Shown here: in pieces, positions 52,770-61,537 of the stretch
Numbering within the stretch: position 1 is the stretch's first letter
Layout of the letters: each line of letters begins with the position of its first letter
Origin: Flavobacterium beibuense
GTDB lineage: Bacteria > Bacteroidota > Bacteroidia > Flavobacteriales > Flavobacteriaceae
Assembly (NCBI RefSeq): GCF_004151245.1
Contig: NZ_JUIW01000001.1
Span: 186,001 to 250,000 of the forward strand
Reading direction: 5' to 3'
DNA length: 64,000 nucleotides
Notes under the pieces: model-generated
The model's input: the letters and a program-made list of their open reading frames with translations, nothing else
Database searches by the model: none
Told to the model about the DNA's origin: nothing
Made by a program: the position numbers and the translations under genes

Positions 52770-54436
52770 TGCAGTTTTCAGATTTAATTCCGCACTTATC
52801 GTGGCAGGATGTATTGGGTTGGTTTGCATATAACCCAAATGAGCCTTTACTTTTCAATTCGGGAAGGTTCTTAAAGCTGTTTATTGTTTTTTATGCCATA
52901 TATATTCTTTTAAGGAAAACTTTTCACTTAAGGATATTCTATGTTATCTGTTTTTCGCTGTATTTCTACCAGCAGTCAAGCGGTAAGTATTTTTTGCTGC
53001 TGTTGTTTACTTCGGTGCTTGATTATACTCTTAGTTACTTTTTATATAGGGAGACCAATGCCCTAAAGAGAAAGCTTTATGTATGGTTTAGTGTTGTGGT
53101 TAACCTAACCTTTTTGGGCTATTTTAAATATACAAATTTCCTAATAGGTAATTACAACGATTTGTTTGGCGGAACATACTCTTTTCATGATATTATACTA
53201 CCGGTAGGTATATCGTTTTATACGTTCCAGTCTATAAGTTATACAATTGAGATTTACAGAAAAGAGATTACCCCGGCCAAGAGTTTTCCGGATTATCTTT
53301 TCTTCGTTTCATTTTTTCCGCAATTAGTCGCGGGACCTATTGTAAGAGCTAAGGATTTTATCCCTAAGATTTATGAGAAACTAAATGTAACCAAGGAAGA
53401 GGTTAACTATGGTCTGTTTCTTATTATTGGCGGACTTATAAAAAAGACAGTAATTTCAGATTACATTTCAATAAACTTCGTAGACCGTGTTTTTGATTCG
53501 CCTAACAGCTATACGGCTTTTGAGAACCTGATGGCTTCTTATGGGTATACTATTCAGATCTATTGTGATTTCTCCGGTTATTCCGATATGGCTATAGGTA
53601 TAGCATTGTTATTAGGTTTTGAGTTACCACCTAACTTCAGGACTCCTTATAAATCGGGTTCAATAACCGAGTTTTGGAGAAGATGGCACATATCGCTTTC
53701 TACCTGGTTAAAGGACTTTTTATATATCTCGGTAGGGGGTAACAGGTACGGTTCTATTGCCGGTTTTCTTTTCCCGTCGCTATTTTTCTTCGGGCTTATA
53801 ATATGGGGTGTAACCTATGGACCCACAAGCTATATTCCTTTTGTAATAGGTTTAGGGTCTACTTTACTGTTCATACTTACATTTGTGCTTTCTAAGAATA
53901 AGGAGAAGACAATGTATACCAACGCAAACCTTATGACGACAATGTTGTTGGGTGGCTTATGGCATGGTGCCAGTCTCAGGTTTATCATTTGGGGAGCGCT
54001 ACATGGTATGGGACTTGCTGTGCATAAGCTTTTTCAGGAATTTTTCCCTGATAAAAAGAATGTAAAACTAAATTTTGGTTCTGCCTTATGGAAAATATTT
54101 TCGGTAGTGCTAACATTTCATTTCGTAGCATTTTGCTGGATTTTCTTCAGGGCTAAAGACTTTACCACTGCACTCGATGTAATTAAAAATATAAGTGATG
54201 TAAGATTTAATCCTGAAGAATGGCAAACTATTATACTTGGATATAAAAATGTATTTGCCTTAATGTTAGTGGGTTATGTTTGGCATTTCCTTCCTGAGAA
54301 ATTTACTGAGTTTATGAAACAGGCGTTTTATAAAACTCCGTTGATTTTCAAAGGTATACTGTTAGGACTGGTTTACTGGTTGGTTTATGCGGCAGCCTCA
54401 GCAGGGCCACAACCGTTTATTTACTTCCAGTTCTAA
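52769..54436 (+). CDS. MBOAT-family O-acyltransferase (AlgI/PatA-like)
   Basis: A 555-residue membrane protein with about 11-12 hydrophobic helices. MBOAT features are FPQLVAGPIVRAKDFIP (about 183-199), DFSGYSDMAIGIALLLGF (about 267-284), EFWRRWHISLSTWLKDFLYI (301-320) and the catalytic His399 in GGLWHGASLRFIIWG. AlgI- and PatA-type relatives pass acetyl groups from the cytoplasm to a periplasmic SGNH transferase that acetylates alginate or peptidoglycan. The two upstream SGNH genes, overlapping this one, fit that model. The start shares one base with the previous stop (TAATG). Confidence 0.92.
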   Translation: MQFSDLIPHLSWQDVLGWFAYNPNEPLLFNSGRFLKLFIVFYAIYILLRKTFHLRIFYVICFSLYFYQQSSGKYFLLLLFTSVLDYTLSYFLYRETNALKRKLYVWFSVVVNLTFLGYFKYTNFLIGNYNDLFGGTYSFHDIILPVGISFYTFQSISYTIEIYRKEITPAKSFPDYLFFVSFFPQLVAGPIVRAKDFIPKIYEKLNVTKEEVNYGLFLIIGGLIKKTVISDYISINFVDRVFDSPNSYTAFENLMASYGYTIQIYCDFSGYSDMAIGIALLLGFELPPNFRTPYKSGSITEFWRRWHISLSTWLKDFLYISVGGNRYGSIAGFLFPSLFFFGLIIWGVTYGPTSYIPFVIGLGSTLLFILTFVLSKNKEKTMYTNANLMTTMLLGGLWHGASLRFIIWGALHGMGLAVHKLFQEFFPDKKNVKLNFGSALWKIFSVVLTFHFVAFCWIFFRAKDFTTALDVIKNISDVRFNPEEWQTIILGYKNVFALMLVGYVWHFLPEKFTEFMKQAFYKTPLIFKGILLGLVYWLVYAAASAGPQPFIYFQF

Positions 54437-54525
54437 ATATTTTTCATTCTAACGTTAAGTTAGTTAGGTTTTAATGCAAAAAATTTATTAAATTTCGCGT
54501 TTTAACACTAGCTTTACTAAGAATT

Positions 54526-55923
54526 ATGAGAAAAAAACTACCATTTTTAACCTTTTTATGCCTTACTTTCTTTAGCAGTCTTACTTTGACTGCCCAGGAA
54601 GAACCTTACACTTTACAAGTGTTTAACCAGGCGGTGTATTACGGTATGTATGAAGCTACCGTAGACGAACCGGTACCTGCAGACGCTATAAGAAATAGCA
54701 ACTCTTCATATGGTAAAATGCTTACAGAGGAACAACTTGCTTCTTTTGGTAACAGGCTTACTATGAGAGTTACCCTTAATCCGCTTTGTGATAATTATGA
54801 CAGGATAGGGAATGTTAACCTTGCTTTTGTGCCTAAGGGACAAACTACTTATGTATATAATGAAGTACAAAGAATAGAGCTTGGTCGTTTCATAACTCCT
54901 TTTATGAATAAAAACAATACTTCTGTTCAGGAAGTACCTTATGAGTGGCAAATTGATAATATAACTCAGATATTTCATGATGAGAACATAACATCAGAAT
55001 TCGACTTATGGGTTGAGCTTGAGGTTTATGGTTATCAGGGTGGTCCCGGTCAGGGTGGAGCCGCTGTTGAAATAGCAGGATGTGCAAACAGAAACGATGT
55101 TTATCAGGGTAGCCTTGAGTTTATTTCCACAGAAGATCCATTAATAACAAACGGAGATGATAATACATTTATTCCGCTTTCATTTAAGTATGAACTTAAA
55201 AACTACACTTTAGACGGAACGGATGTGATAGGCGAAACAGTAAGGACAATTAATTTTACATTAGACCAAGATGTGCCTAACGCCAAATTTTATCTTATAA
55301 CGTCTAATCACGGATCAAATTCAGGAGGAGAAGAATATATCAGAAGACAGCATTATGTTTATCTTGATGATGAGCAGGTGTTTACTTATAAACCGGGAGG
55401 TGTATCTTGTGTGCCTTTCTTTAACTATAATACACAGCCTAGCTGTATATATTATGACTGTTCACAAAACCCATCTCCTCCAAGACCTGATACTAACGCA
55501 GCATGGTCATGGAATAACTGGTGCCCGGGTGATAAAATTCCTATAAGGGTAATTGATTTAGGAAACCTAGAGGCAGGTGAGCACTCGTTTAAAATTGATG
55601 TTCCGGATGCTCAGTTTGCCGGAGGACAGGGATACTTCCCTATGTCTGTTTATCTTCAGGGCTTCTCGCAAACTTTAGGAGTCGAGGATTTTAATACAAC
55701 TGCATTTACATTATTTCCTAATCCGGTTGTTGATATTGCCGAAATACAAACTGTAGATGGTAGCAGCATAAGAAATGTTACTGTGGTAAATACACTTGGA
55801 CAGATTGTTTATTCAGGTTCAAGCGAAAAAGTTAACTTGTCTCAGCTTCAAAGCGGTGTTTATATTGTAAATGTAAAGTTTGATGACAATAGGACAGCGA
55901 CTCAAAAACTTATAAAGAACTAA
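54526..55923 (+). CDS. PNGase F-like peptide:N-glycosidase with T9SS tail
   Basis: A 465-residue secreted protein with a signal peptide (cleavage near LTAQ). The body resembles N-glycosidase F of Elizabethkingia. CDNYDR (D92) aligns with the D60 region, the ELGRFITPF segment is shared, E164 in DLWVELEV aligns with E118, and E270 in GGEEYIRRQH aligns with E206; the NWCPGDKIPIRVIDL region also matches. The C-terminus (about 390-465: FTLFPNPVVD, VNTLGQIVYSG) is a T9SS type-A sorting domain. It would release N-glycans from host or environmental glycoproteins. Alignment is from memory, so homology is likely and activity inferred. Confidence 0.75.
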   Translation: MRKKLPFLTFLCLTFFSSLTLTAQEEPYTLQVFNQAVYYGMYEATVDEPVPADAIRNSNSSYGKMLTEEQLASFGNRLTMRVTLNPLCDNYDRIGNVNLAFVPKGQTTYVYNEVQRIELGRFITPFMNKNNTSVQEVPYEWQIDNITQIFHDENITSEFDLWVELEVYGYQGGPGQGGAAVEIAGCANRNDVYQGSLEFISTEDPLITNGDDNTFIPLSFKYELKNYTLDGTDVIGETVRTINFTLDQDVPNAKFYLITSNHGSNSGGEEYIRRQHYVYLDDEQVFTYKPGGVSCVPFFNYNTQPSCIYYDCSQNPSPPRPDTNAAWSWNNWCPGDKIPIRVIDLGNLEAGEHSFKIDVPDAQFAGGQGYFPMSVYLQGFSQTLGVEDFNTTAFTLFPNPVVDIAEIQTVDGSSIRNVTVVNTLGQIVYSGSSEKVNLSQLQSGVYIVNVKFDDNRTATQKLIKN

Positions 55924-55944
55924 ATTGATTAAATGATAGTTTTT

Positions 55945-55972
55945 AAAAGCCCACTTAAGTGGGCTTTTTTAT
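55945..55972. terminator. bidirectional terminator
   Basis: AAAAGCCCACTT / AAGTGGGCTTTT perfect palindrome with T-run and A-run flanks, between convergent genes. Confidence 0.9.
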
Positions 55973-58513
55973 TTAGAACTTGAGCCTTATCATGGCGTTC
56001 GGTATACGTTCTACAGAGTATGTGTTTACAACCTCAATTAGGTCGGTGTCATTATTTATTCTGTAGTAGCGGTTAAGAATGTTTTTTCGGTTAAGAATGT
56101 TTAATATTGATACACCCATTTGTAAAGTCCCTGCATTTTTTACTTCTAATGAATACATGGTAGAGAAATTAACCTCAAAAAAGTTCTCTATATTCGATGA
56201 ATTAGGATAAGAATAACTAATTTCAGGATATCCAGGGGTTGTATATACGGGGTCGTTACTTACAGGGACAGTTTCAGGTCGTCCTGTATGCCATTTTGCC
56301 CCTAATGCAAATTTCAGTTTTTTCCATTCGTAGGTTGCTGCACAGTTTATGGAGTGCTTAACTTCAAGATTGTTAGGGAACTTTGAAGGGTCAAAATCTT
56401 TAAAGTCATATTTGTTGTTATTCCAGGTATAGCTAAACCAGGCATAGAATCCGTGAAATTGTTTCTGAACTAAAAATTCGGTACCAAAAACCCTGTAGTT
56501 TCCGGTTAAATTGGTGAACTCAAGCTGGTTTTGAAAACCTTGTTCAGGAGTAGTTATACCTCTAACTTTTTTATAGAAATTTTCCAGGGAAACCTGCCAG
56601 CTGTTGTTTTTATAGTATATCCCGGCAGATATTTGTCGGCTTTTCTGTATAGGGATATCTTCTCCGTTTGCCATTATCCAGCGTCTTTTTTCTATGCCTA
56701 AAAAGTCCTGCTGTACTTCAGCTATTTGTGAGGTTGCCTGACTCTTAATTTCTCCCAAGGCTTCAAGCTTCCATGTGTTGTTAATGGTGTAATTAAACTG
56801 TAACCTTGGCTCCAGCAAAAAAGCGGAAAGTCCTCCAAAATAGTTGGCCCTAAGTCCTGCTTTGGCGTAAAAATTCTGATCTTCGGGGTTGTATTCTGCT
56901 TCAGCTATAGCTGCATGAGTTCTTAAAACATTTTTAGTGTCTTTATAAAAATCAGGTGAGTTTACCTTATCGATATTTCTTATGCCTAATTCGTTAAACT
57001 GGTAGCCGGTATTAAGCGTCAGCTCCGGCCTTAAAACAGTGCTGTTAGAAAGTCTTAAGCCTGTATCTGAAATGTTGTTTTCCTGCTCTACAACCTGATT
57101 GTTAAGCAGTGCTTCGTTATTCCCGTCAACGTGATAATATGAACTGTAGAGGGTTACTTCTCCTTGGTTTGTTTCATTCCATTGTGATTTCCATGTTGCA
57201 GATCCACCCAGTGTTAACTGGTTAAGGCTACTGCTGGTAACAACAACCTGTGTTTGTGTAATGGTTCCTTGTGTAAAATCAAGATTGTTTTTAATACCTA
57301 TAAAATCGATAAATAATTCGCTTTTATCACTTGTCTTTAAATGATACTGTCCTGTAAAGTCGTAAAAATAGAATTCCTTATCACTTTTATAATTTACATC
57401 ATTACTGTTGTTAAGCTCAGTAACTACTGTGTTCTGGAAAATCCGTTTAGAGTATTTACTGTAGGAGGGCAATTCTATAAAATCGGTAAAAGAACGTCTG
57501 GCAGACAGTTCAAGGCCTGATTTTTCGGATAACTTCAATACCGAATAAAAATCGATGTTAATCATGTTAGAGCCTATACCGAAACTGCTCTCATCTATAT
57601 TTTTTGAACGGGAAGAAATATCCACAACGCTGGAAACACTTTCGCCGTAAAAAGCAGAGGTACCATTCTTAAAGATTTTTATCTGATGGGGCAGGTTAGG
57701 GTTAAAACCGGAAATTAAACCAAAAAAATGACCTGTTTGAAAAAGCCTTATGCCGTTCCATAAAAACAGGTTTTGGTCGTGTGTACCGCCCCTTACATTG
57801 ATGTTGCTTACTGTTTCGTCTACACTACTTATGCCGGGTAACTGTTGCATGGTTTGCAGTACATCGGGTTCGATAAGTCCCGGTAGTATACCAAACTTTT
57901 TGGGTTCTATAACAAAACTTCCGTCTTTCTTTTTAGAGATACCGGTTGTAAGGTAACGATCGGCAACTATTTCAGGTAATGTAGTGTCAAAGATAATTTG
58001 CAGTATAATGTTACGGCAGTCATCTTTAAAACTCTTCGCTGTAAATGTAATAGGGTTATAAGAGGCGTGTGAAATCTCTAAATAATCATTGTTGTTCCTG
58101 ATAATTTTAAAATATCCTTTGGAGTCGGTAATTTCTTCCTGGCTGCCATTAACGTACTTAATAAGTGCGCCTTCAACAGGAACCTGATTTTCATCCAGAA
58201 CATATCCGCAAATAAACTCTTCACTTATAGGTTTATATATACTTATGTAATTACCCGCCTGTTTAAAGCTAAGACCTGTTTCTGTCTTTATATAGGAGAT
58301 TTTTTCAGCTAAGTTTTTTTTGCTTTCAGGTGGTACAATCTTTATTGGAGATACATCCTCATTGAGGTAGCTGAACTTTACATTGTGTTGTTCCTCAATC
58401 TGTACCAATATGGTTTTTAAAGGCAAAAGCTTTTCAGTGTCCTGAGAGTAGGCTGCCCGGACGAAAAAAAAAAATAATGTAAAGAAAAAAAACAGCTTTT
58501 GTTTTAATATCAT
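55973..58513 (-). CDS. FecA-like TonB-dependent receptor with STN domain
   Basis: An 846-residue receptor. After a signal peptide (cleavage near AAYS), a secretin/TonB short N-terminal (STN) domain (about 28-95: KLLPLKTILVQIEEQHNVKFSY) is followed by a CarboxypepD-like domain (about 100-165), a plug (ISSVDETVSNINVRGG) and a 22-stranded-type barrel to the end (ERIPNAMIRLKF). The STN domain is the part that talks to a periplasmic FecR, matching the upstream fecR gene. It shares a 4-nt overlap with fecR and so is co-translated. The ligand is unknown. Confidence 0.9.
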   Translation of the reverse strand: MILKQKLFFFFTLFFFFVRAAYSQDTEKLLPLKTILVQIEEQHNVKFSYLNEDVSPIKIVPPESKKNLAEKISYIKTETGLSFKQAGNYISIYKPISEEFICGYVLDENQVPVEGALIKYVNGSQEEITDSKGYFKIIRNNNDYLEISHASYNPITFTAKSFKDDCRNIILQIIFDTTLPEIVADRYLTTGISKKKDGSFVIEPKKFGILPGLIEPDVLQTMQQLPGISSVDETVSNINVRGGTHDQNLFLWNGIRLFQTGHFFGLISGFNPNLPHQIKIFKNGTSAFYGESVSSVVDISSRSKNIDESSFGIGSNMINIDFYSVLKLSEKSGLELSARRSFTDFIELPSYSKYSKRIFQNTVVTELNNSNDVNYKSDKEFYFYDFTGQYHLKTSDKSELFIDFIGIKNNLDFTQGTITQTQVVVTSSSLNQLTLGGSATWKSQWNETNQGEVTLYSSYYHVDGNNEALLNNQVVEQENNISDTGLRLSNSTVLRPELTLNTGYQFNELGIRNIDKVNSPDFYKDTKNVLRTHAAIAEAEYNPEDQNFYAKAGLRANYFGGLSAFLLEPRLQFNYTINNTWKLEALGEIKSQATSQIAEVQQDFLGIEKRRWIMANGEDIPIQKSRQISAGIYYKNNSWQVSLENFYKKVRGITTPEQGFQNQLEFTNLTGNYRVFGTEFLVQKQFHGFYAWFSYTWNNNKYDFKDFDPSKFPNNLEVKHSINCAATYEWKKLKFALGAKWHTGRPETVPVSNDPVYTTPGYPEISYSYPNSSNIENFFEVNFSTMYSLEVKNAGTLQMGVSILNILNRKNILNRYYRINNDTDLIEVVNTYSVERIPNAMIRLKF

Positions 58514-59430
58514 TCTGCCGATAAAATAACGGTGCCCTTACCTGTTTTTTCAGCTTTTAAATGATACTTTTCTGTGAAAAAGCTAAGTGTTGTTTCAAGG
58601 TCATTCATAGGCAGGGTACCTTCAAATTTGCTTTTAGCGGAAAAGGATACATTTTTATCCAGCTGAATTGAAACTGCAAAATGCCTTTCGATCTCCTTAA
58701 TTACGTTTTCAGGTTTTTCGGCTGTAAATGTAATCTCGTTGTTAATCCATCCTGGCTGAGCAGCTTTAGTTTCAGGGATTTCAATTTCCTCTCCTTCCTC
58801 AAAGGTAACACTTTCGCCTGGAGTAAGGAATACTTCCTCTGTTTTATAAATAACTTTAACCTTACCTTCAAAGCAGGTAACATCAAAACGATTGTCTCTG
58901 GCTTTTACATTAAACTGTGTACCTACTACAGTAACAGTTCCAAGTGGGGTGTTTACATCAAAGGTTTTTCCTTTTGCAACTTTAAAAAAGGCTTCGCCTT
59001 TAAGCTCAACACTACGCTTTTTGTTCCAGTTCCATGATTTGTATTCAGCTTCAGAGTCTGAATTAAGTACAACTTCAGAGTTATCAGGAAGTAAAAATTC
59101 TGTTTTTTCACCAGCTGCCGCTATTTGGGTGGTAGCATGGTTTGTGTTGTAAAAGAAAGTAACACAAAGTGCTATTATTAAAACTGCGGCAATGCGAACC
59201 AGCCATGGCCTGTGCAGGCGTATAACTTTTGTTTGTGCAGTTTTGTTATTTCTTTTTGCTTTTATATTGTTGTAAATAGCGTCTGCATCTGTCTCGGGTG
59301 CTTCCAGCTGAGCAGAGTATTGGGCTATCTTTTTGTAAGTTTCAAATTTCGGCAATGATTCAAATTCCCTTAGCTCCTTTTCATCCATCTCTCCGGCAAG
59401 CCACTTCGCTAATTTATTATCGTCTTTCAT
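58510..59430 (-). CDS. FecR-family anti-sigma factor
   Basis: A 306-residue FecR protein. It has a cytosolic N-terminus (about 1-75), a membrane helix near 83-103 (LVRIAAVLIIALCVTFFYN), then a FecR domain (about 110-205: EFLLPDNSEVVLNSDSEAEY, FDVNTPLGTVTVVGTQFNV) and a DUF4974-type C-terminal STN-like domain (about 230-303). It relays receptor occupancy to the sigma factor. The frame extends to 59472, but ATG 59430 is chosen. A copy of the GGTAGGG-N12-TAACTGTTT motif lies just upstream, so fecR and the receptor may have their own sigma-dependent promoter. Confidence 0.9.
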   Translation of the reverse strand: MKDDNKLAKWLAGEMDEKELREFESLPKFETYKKIAQYSAQLEAPETDADAIYNNIKAKRNNKTAQTKVIRLHRPWLVRIAAVLIIALCVTFFYNTNHATTQIAAAGEKTEFLLPDNSEVVLNSDSEAEYKSWNWNKKRSVELKGEAFFKVAKGKTFDVNTPLGTVTVVGTQFNVKARDNRFDVTCFEGKVKVIYKTEEVFLTPGESVTFEEGEEIEIPETKAAQPGWINNEITFTAEKPENVIKEIERHFAVSIQLDKNVSFSAKSKFEGTLPMNDLETTLSFFTEKYHLKAEKTGKGTVILSAE

Positions 59431-59448
59431 TGTTTTGTTCGTTTCTTT

Positions 59449-59483
59449 GCTTTGTAAACAGTTATTATTCAAAATACCCTACC
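59449..59483 (-). promoter_or_regulatory. ECF-motif copy 3: putative promoter of fecR-receptor operon
   Basis: On the reverse strand GGTAGGG (59483-59477), 12 nt, then TAACTGTTT (59464-59456). It starts inside the last two codons of the sigma gene and ends 19 nt before the fecR ATG. Confidence 0.6.
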
Positions 59484-60000
59484 TAAAATTGTCAATTTCT
59501 TTTCTAAGCTCAACCAAGGCACCGTGAATTCTTTTTTCCACGGCCTTAACGCTTATGTCTAACATTTCGGCAATTTCATAATATTTCTTTCCGTCTATAC
59601 GGTGAAGAAGGAATGCTGTTCTTTGTGCCTCCGACAGTTTTGCAATGGCATTTTGCAGCTTTGCTTTAAACTGGTCTTCTTCCATTACAAATTCAGGACT
59701 CTCTGATGAAGAGGTAGGTCCGTTATGCTTTTTTGCATATTCCAAAACAACTTTCTGGTGTGCTATCTGGTTTAAGGTAGTATTATTAGCAACGGTGTAT
59801 ATAAAAGATTTGGCTTTCTCAACCGGTACATTGGCGCAGTTTTCCCAAAGCTTTATAAAAGCTTCCTGGGTTACGTCTTCTGCCTGCTCTTCATTCCCAA
59901 ATTTGTAAAACAGATAGTTTTTCAGTGTTTTGACGTGGGTCTTAAAGAAGTTTGAGAACAGAAGTTCTTCGCAGATATTGTTATTGGAGTTGTTTTTCAT
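59479..60000 (-). CDS. ECF-type RNA polymerase sigma factor (FecI-like)
   Basis: A 173-residue group IV sigma factor. Sigma region 2 covers about 20-85 (LKNYLFYKFGNEEQAEDVTQEAFIKLWEN in parts), and region 4 covers about 115-168 with the helix-turn-helix KKYYEIAEMLDISVKAVEKRIHGAL. The linker is short, as in FecI-like factors. It is followed by fecR and a receptor gene, the standard cell-surface-signalling trio. The adjacent repeated motif GGTAGGG-N12-TAACTGTTT is its likely target, though no copy lies upstream of the sigma gene itself on its own strand. Confidence 0.93.
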   Translation of the reverse strand: MKNNSNNNICEELLFSNFFKTHVKTLKNYLFYKFGNEEQAEDVTQEAFIKLWENCANVPVEKAKSFIYTVANNTTLNQIAHQKVVLEYAKKHNGPTSSSESPEFVMEEDQFKAKLQNAIAKLSEAQRTAFLLHRIDGKKYYEIAEMLDISVKAVEKRIHGALVELRKEIDNFR

Positions 60001-60047
60001 TTTCGGAGTACAATGTCTTTGTGAAATTATAAAAAAAAAGCAAACCA

Positions 60048-60082
60048 GGTAGGGAATTTTCTCCTTTAACTGTTTTACTATC
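60048..60082 (+). promoter_or_regulatory. ECF-motif copy 1: putative promoter of the lipoprotein pair
   Basis: GGTAGGG (60048-60054), 12 nt, TAACTGTTTTACTATC (60067-60082), 20 nt before the lipoprotein ATG. The second block is identical over 16 nt to copy 2. Confidence 0.65.
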
Positions 60083-60102
60083 CGAAAACGGTAATAACAT
60101 TT

Positions 60103-60780
60103 ATGAAGCTCGACAAAGCAAAAATATATATTTTTTTTATTCTCATAACATTATTTCTGTTTTCCTGTCAAAGTGAGGAAAATGTTGTTTTGCAGGATGA
60201 TACCGAGAATCTTATTTCAGGTTCGCAATTGGTAGATAAAATGCTGCAGTTAACACAAAATCCGGTATGGGCAGATAATATAATTGACAGTACTGATTGT
60301 TTTTCGGTAAAGCTTCCTGTAAATGTTCTGGTTAACGGGCAGGAATTGCACATTGCCGAGATTTCTGATTTTATTTCGGTTGATGATATTTTCAACGAAT
60401 CACAACAGGATGTAGACATGGTGCAGGTTGAATTGCCTGCAACTGTTGTTTATGCAGACTATACCGAAAGCGAAATTTTGACACAGGAAGATTGGGATTT
60501 AGCTTCAGATTGTGTTAATACTGCTTCTACAGGCTTAAAGTGTTTGCGTTTTGTTTATCCGTTGTCGGTAAATATCTACGACACGGTTTTTCAGGTGGCC
60601 GATGTACAGGTGATGGATGATGATATGGAATTTTATGGTTTTTTGAATAATCTTAATGTAAATGTTCTTTCGGCTATTGCTTATCCTGTTGTTGTGGTTA
60701 AACCCGGTGGTGAGGAAGTGAGCTGTAATAATAATAATGAATTGCTAAGTACTTTAAGTATGTTTTATGAGTGTGATTGA
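60103..60780 (+). CDS. lipoprotein of unknown function, ECF-linked
   Basis: A 225-residue lipoprotein (lipobox LFSC, Cys22) with QSEE after the Cys. The mature part is acidic, beta-rich and has several Cys (SDCVNTAS, GLKCLRF, EEVSCNNN, YECD). I recognise no family. It is divergent from the sigma gene with a conserved motif 20 nt upstream, so it is probably induced by that sigma factor and could work with the receptor at the surface. It is followed 65 nt later by a second small lipoprotein gene on the same strand. Confidence 0.75.
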   Translation: MKLDKAKIYIFFILITLFLFSCQSEENVVLQDDTENLISGSQLVDKMLQLTQNPVWADNIIDSTDCFSVKLPVNVLVNGQELHIAEISDFISVDDIFNESQQDVDMVQVELPATVVYADYTESEILTQEDWDLASDCVNTASTGLKCLRFVYPLSVNIYDTVFQVADVQVMDDDMEFYGFLNNLNVNVLSAIAYPVVVVKPGGEEVSCNNNNELLSTLSMFYECD

Positions 60781-60845
60781 TAATTATGGTAAATAATTTG
60801 ATATTTTTATTAAAAACATTCAATTACTAACTTAAACTACTAATT

Positions 60846-61313
60846 ATGAAAAAACACGTTCTTAAATTAATGTTGGCATGCACTTTGATATTGTTTGCAG
60901 CAGCATGTAGTTCTGATGATGACAACTCATCTGTAAACAATGATTTGTCTGAAATTATTAGTATGGCACAGTCCGGCTCATGGAAGGTATCTTCTTATGT
61001 AGATTCAGGTAACGATGAGACGAACCATTTTACAGGATATAATTTTACTTTTGGAAGTGGTGGCGTACTTACTGCAACAAACGGAGATGCTACTTACACC
61101 GGAACATGGTCGGTTACTAATGATGACGACAGTAATGATGATAACCCAAGCGGTGATGTAGATTTTAATATTGCATTTGCCTCACCAGCAGATTTTGCCG
61201 ATCTTACAGATGACTGGCATATTGTGGAGGTTACTGCTACAACTATTAGTCTTATAGATGTAAGTGGGGGTAACGGAGGAACAGATACTTTGGTATTTGT
61301 TAACAACAATTAA
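60846..61313 (+). CDS. small lipocalin-like lipoprotein
   Basis: A 155-residue lipoprotein (Cys21 in AAACSSDDD). The run of Asp after the Cys resembles the lipoprotein export signal that sends Flavobacteriaceae lipoproteins to the cell surface. The mature part reads as a lipocalin-like small beta domain (GSWKVSSYVDSG, YNFTFGSGGVLTAT, YTGTWSVTND) with an acidic insert DDDSNDD. No ligand is known. It has no separate promoter motif, so it is probably read through from the previous lipoprotein gene. Confidence 0.78.
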   Translation: MKKHVLKLMLACTLILFAAACSSDDDNSSVNNDLSEIISMAQSGSWKVSSYVDSGNDETNHFTGYNFTFGSGGVLTATNGDATYTGTWSVTNDDDSNDDNPSGDVDFNIAFASPADFADLTDDWHIVEVTATTISLIDVSGGNGGTDTLVFVNNN

Positions 61314-61444
61314 AACAATTTCCTTTTGCAATATTTGTAAAGGAATAACAATAGATGAAAAAGAAAACTACTTATTTCTTGGATAAACAAGAAGCTAAAA
61401 ATTTTTGAATTGCTATGAAGATCTAAAGCTTACGTTTATCGATT

Positions 61445-61478
61445 AAAAAACCAGTCTTTTACAGACTGGTTTTTTTTA
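61445..61478 (+). terminator. terminator after the lipoprotein pair
   Basis: AACCAGTCT / AGACTGGTT stem with a 5-nt loop and a T-run. Confidence 0.88.
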
Positions 61479-61498
61479 TGAAAAATGTTAGAAAACAG

Positions 61499-61533
61499 GG
61501 TAGGGTATAAATCAATATAACTGTTTTACTATC
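61499..61533 (+). promoter_or_regulatory. ECF-motif copy 2: orphan
   Basis: GGTAGGG (61499-61505), 12 nt, TAACTGTTTTACTATC (61518-61533). Same spacing and same 16-nt second block as copy 1, but no gene follows before the terminator at 61607. Confidence 0.6.
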
Positions 61534-61537
61534 AAAC

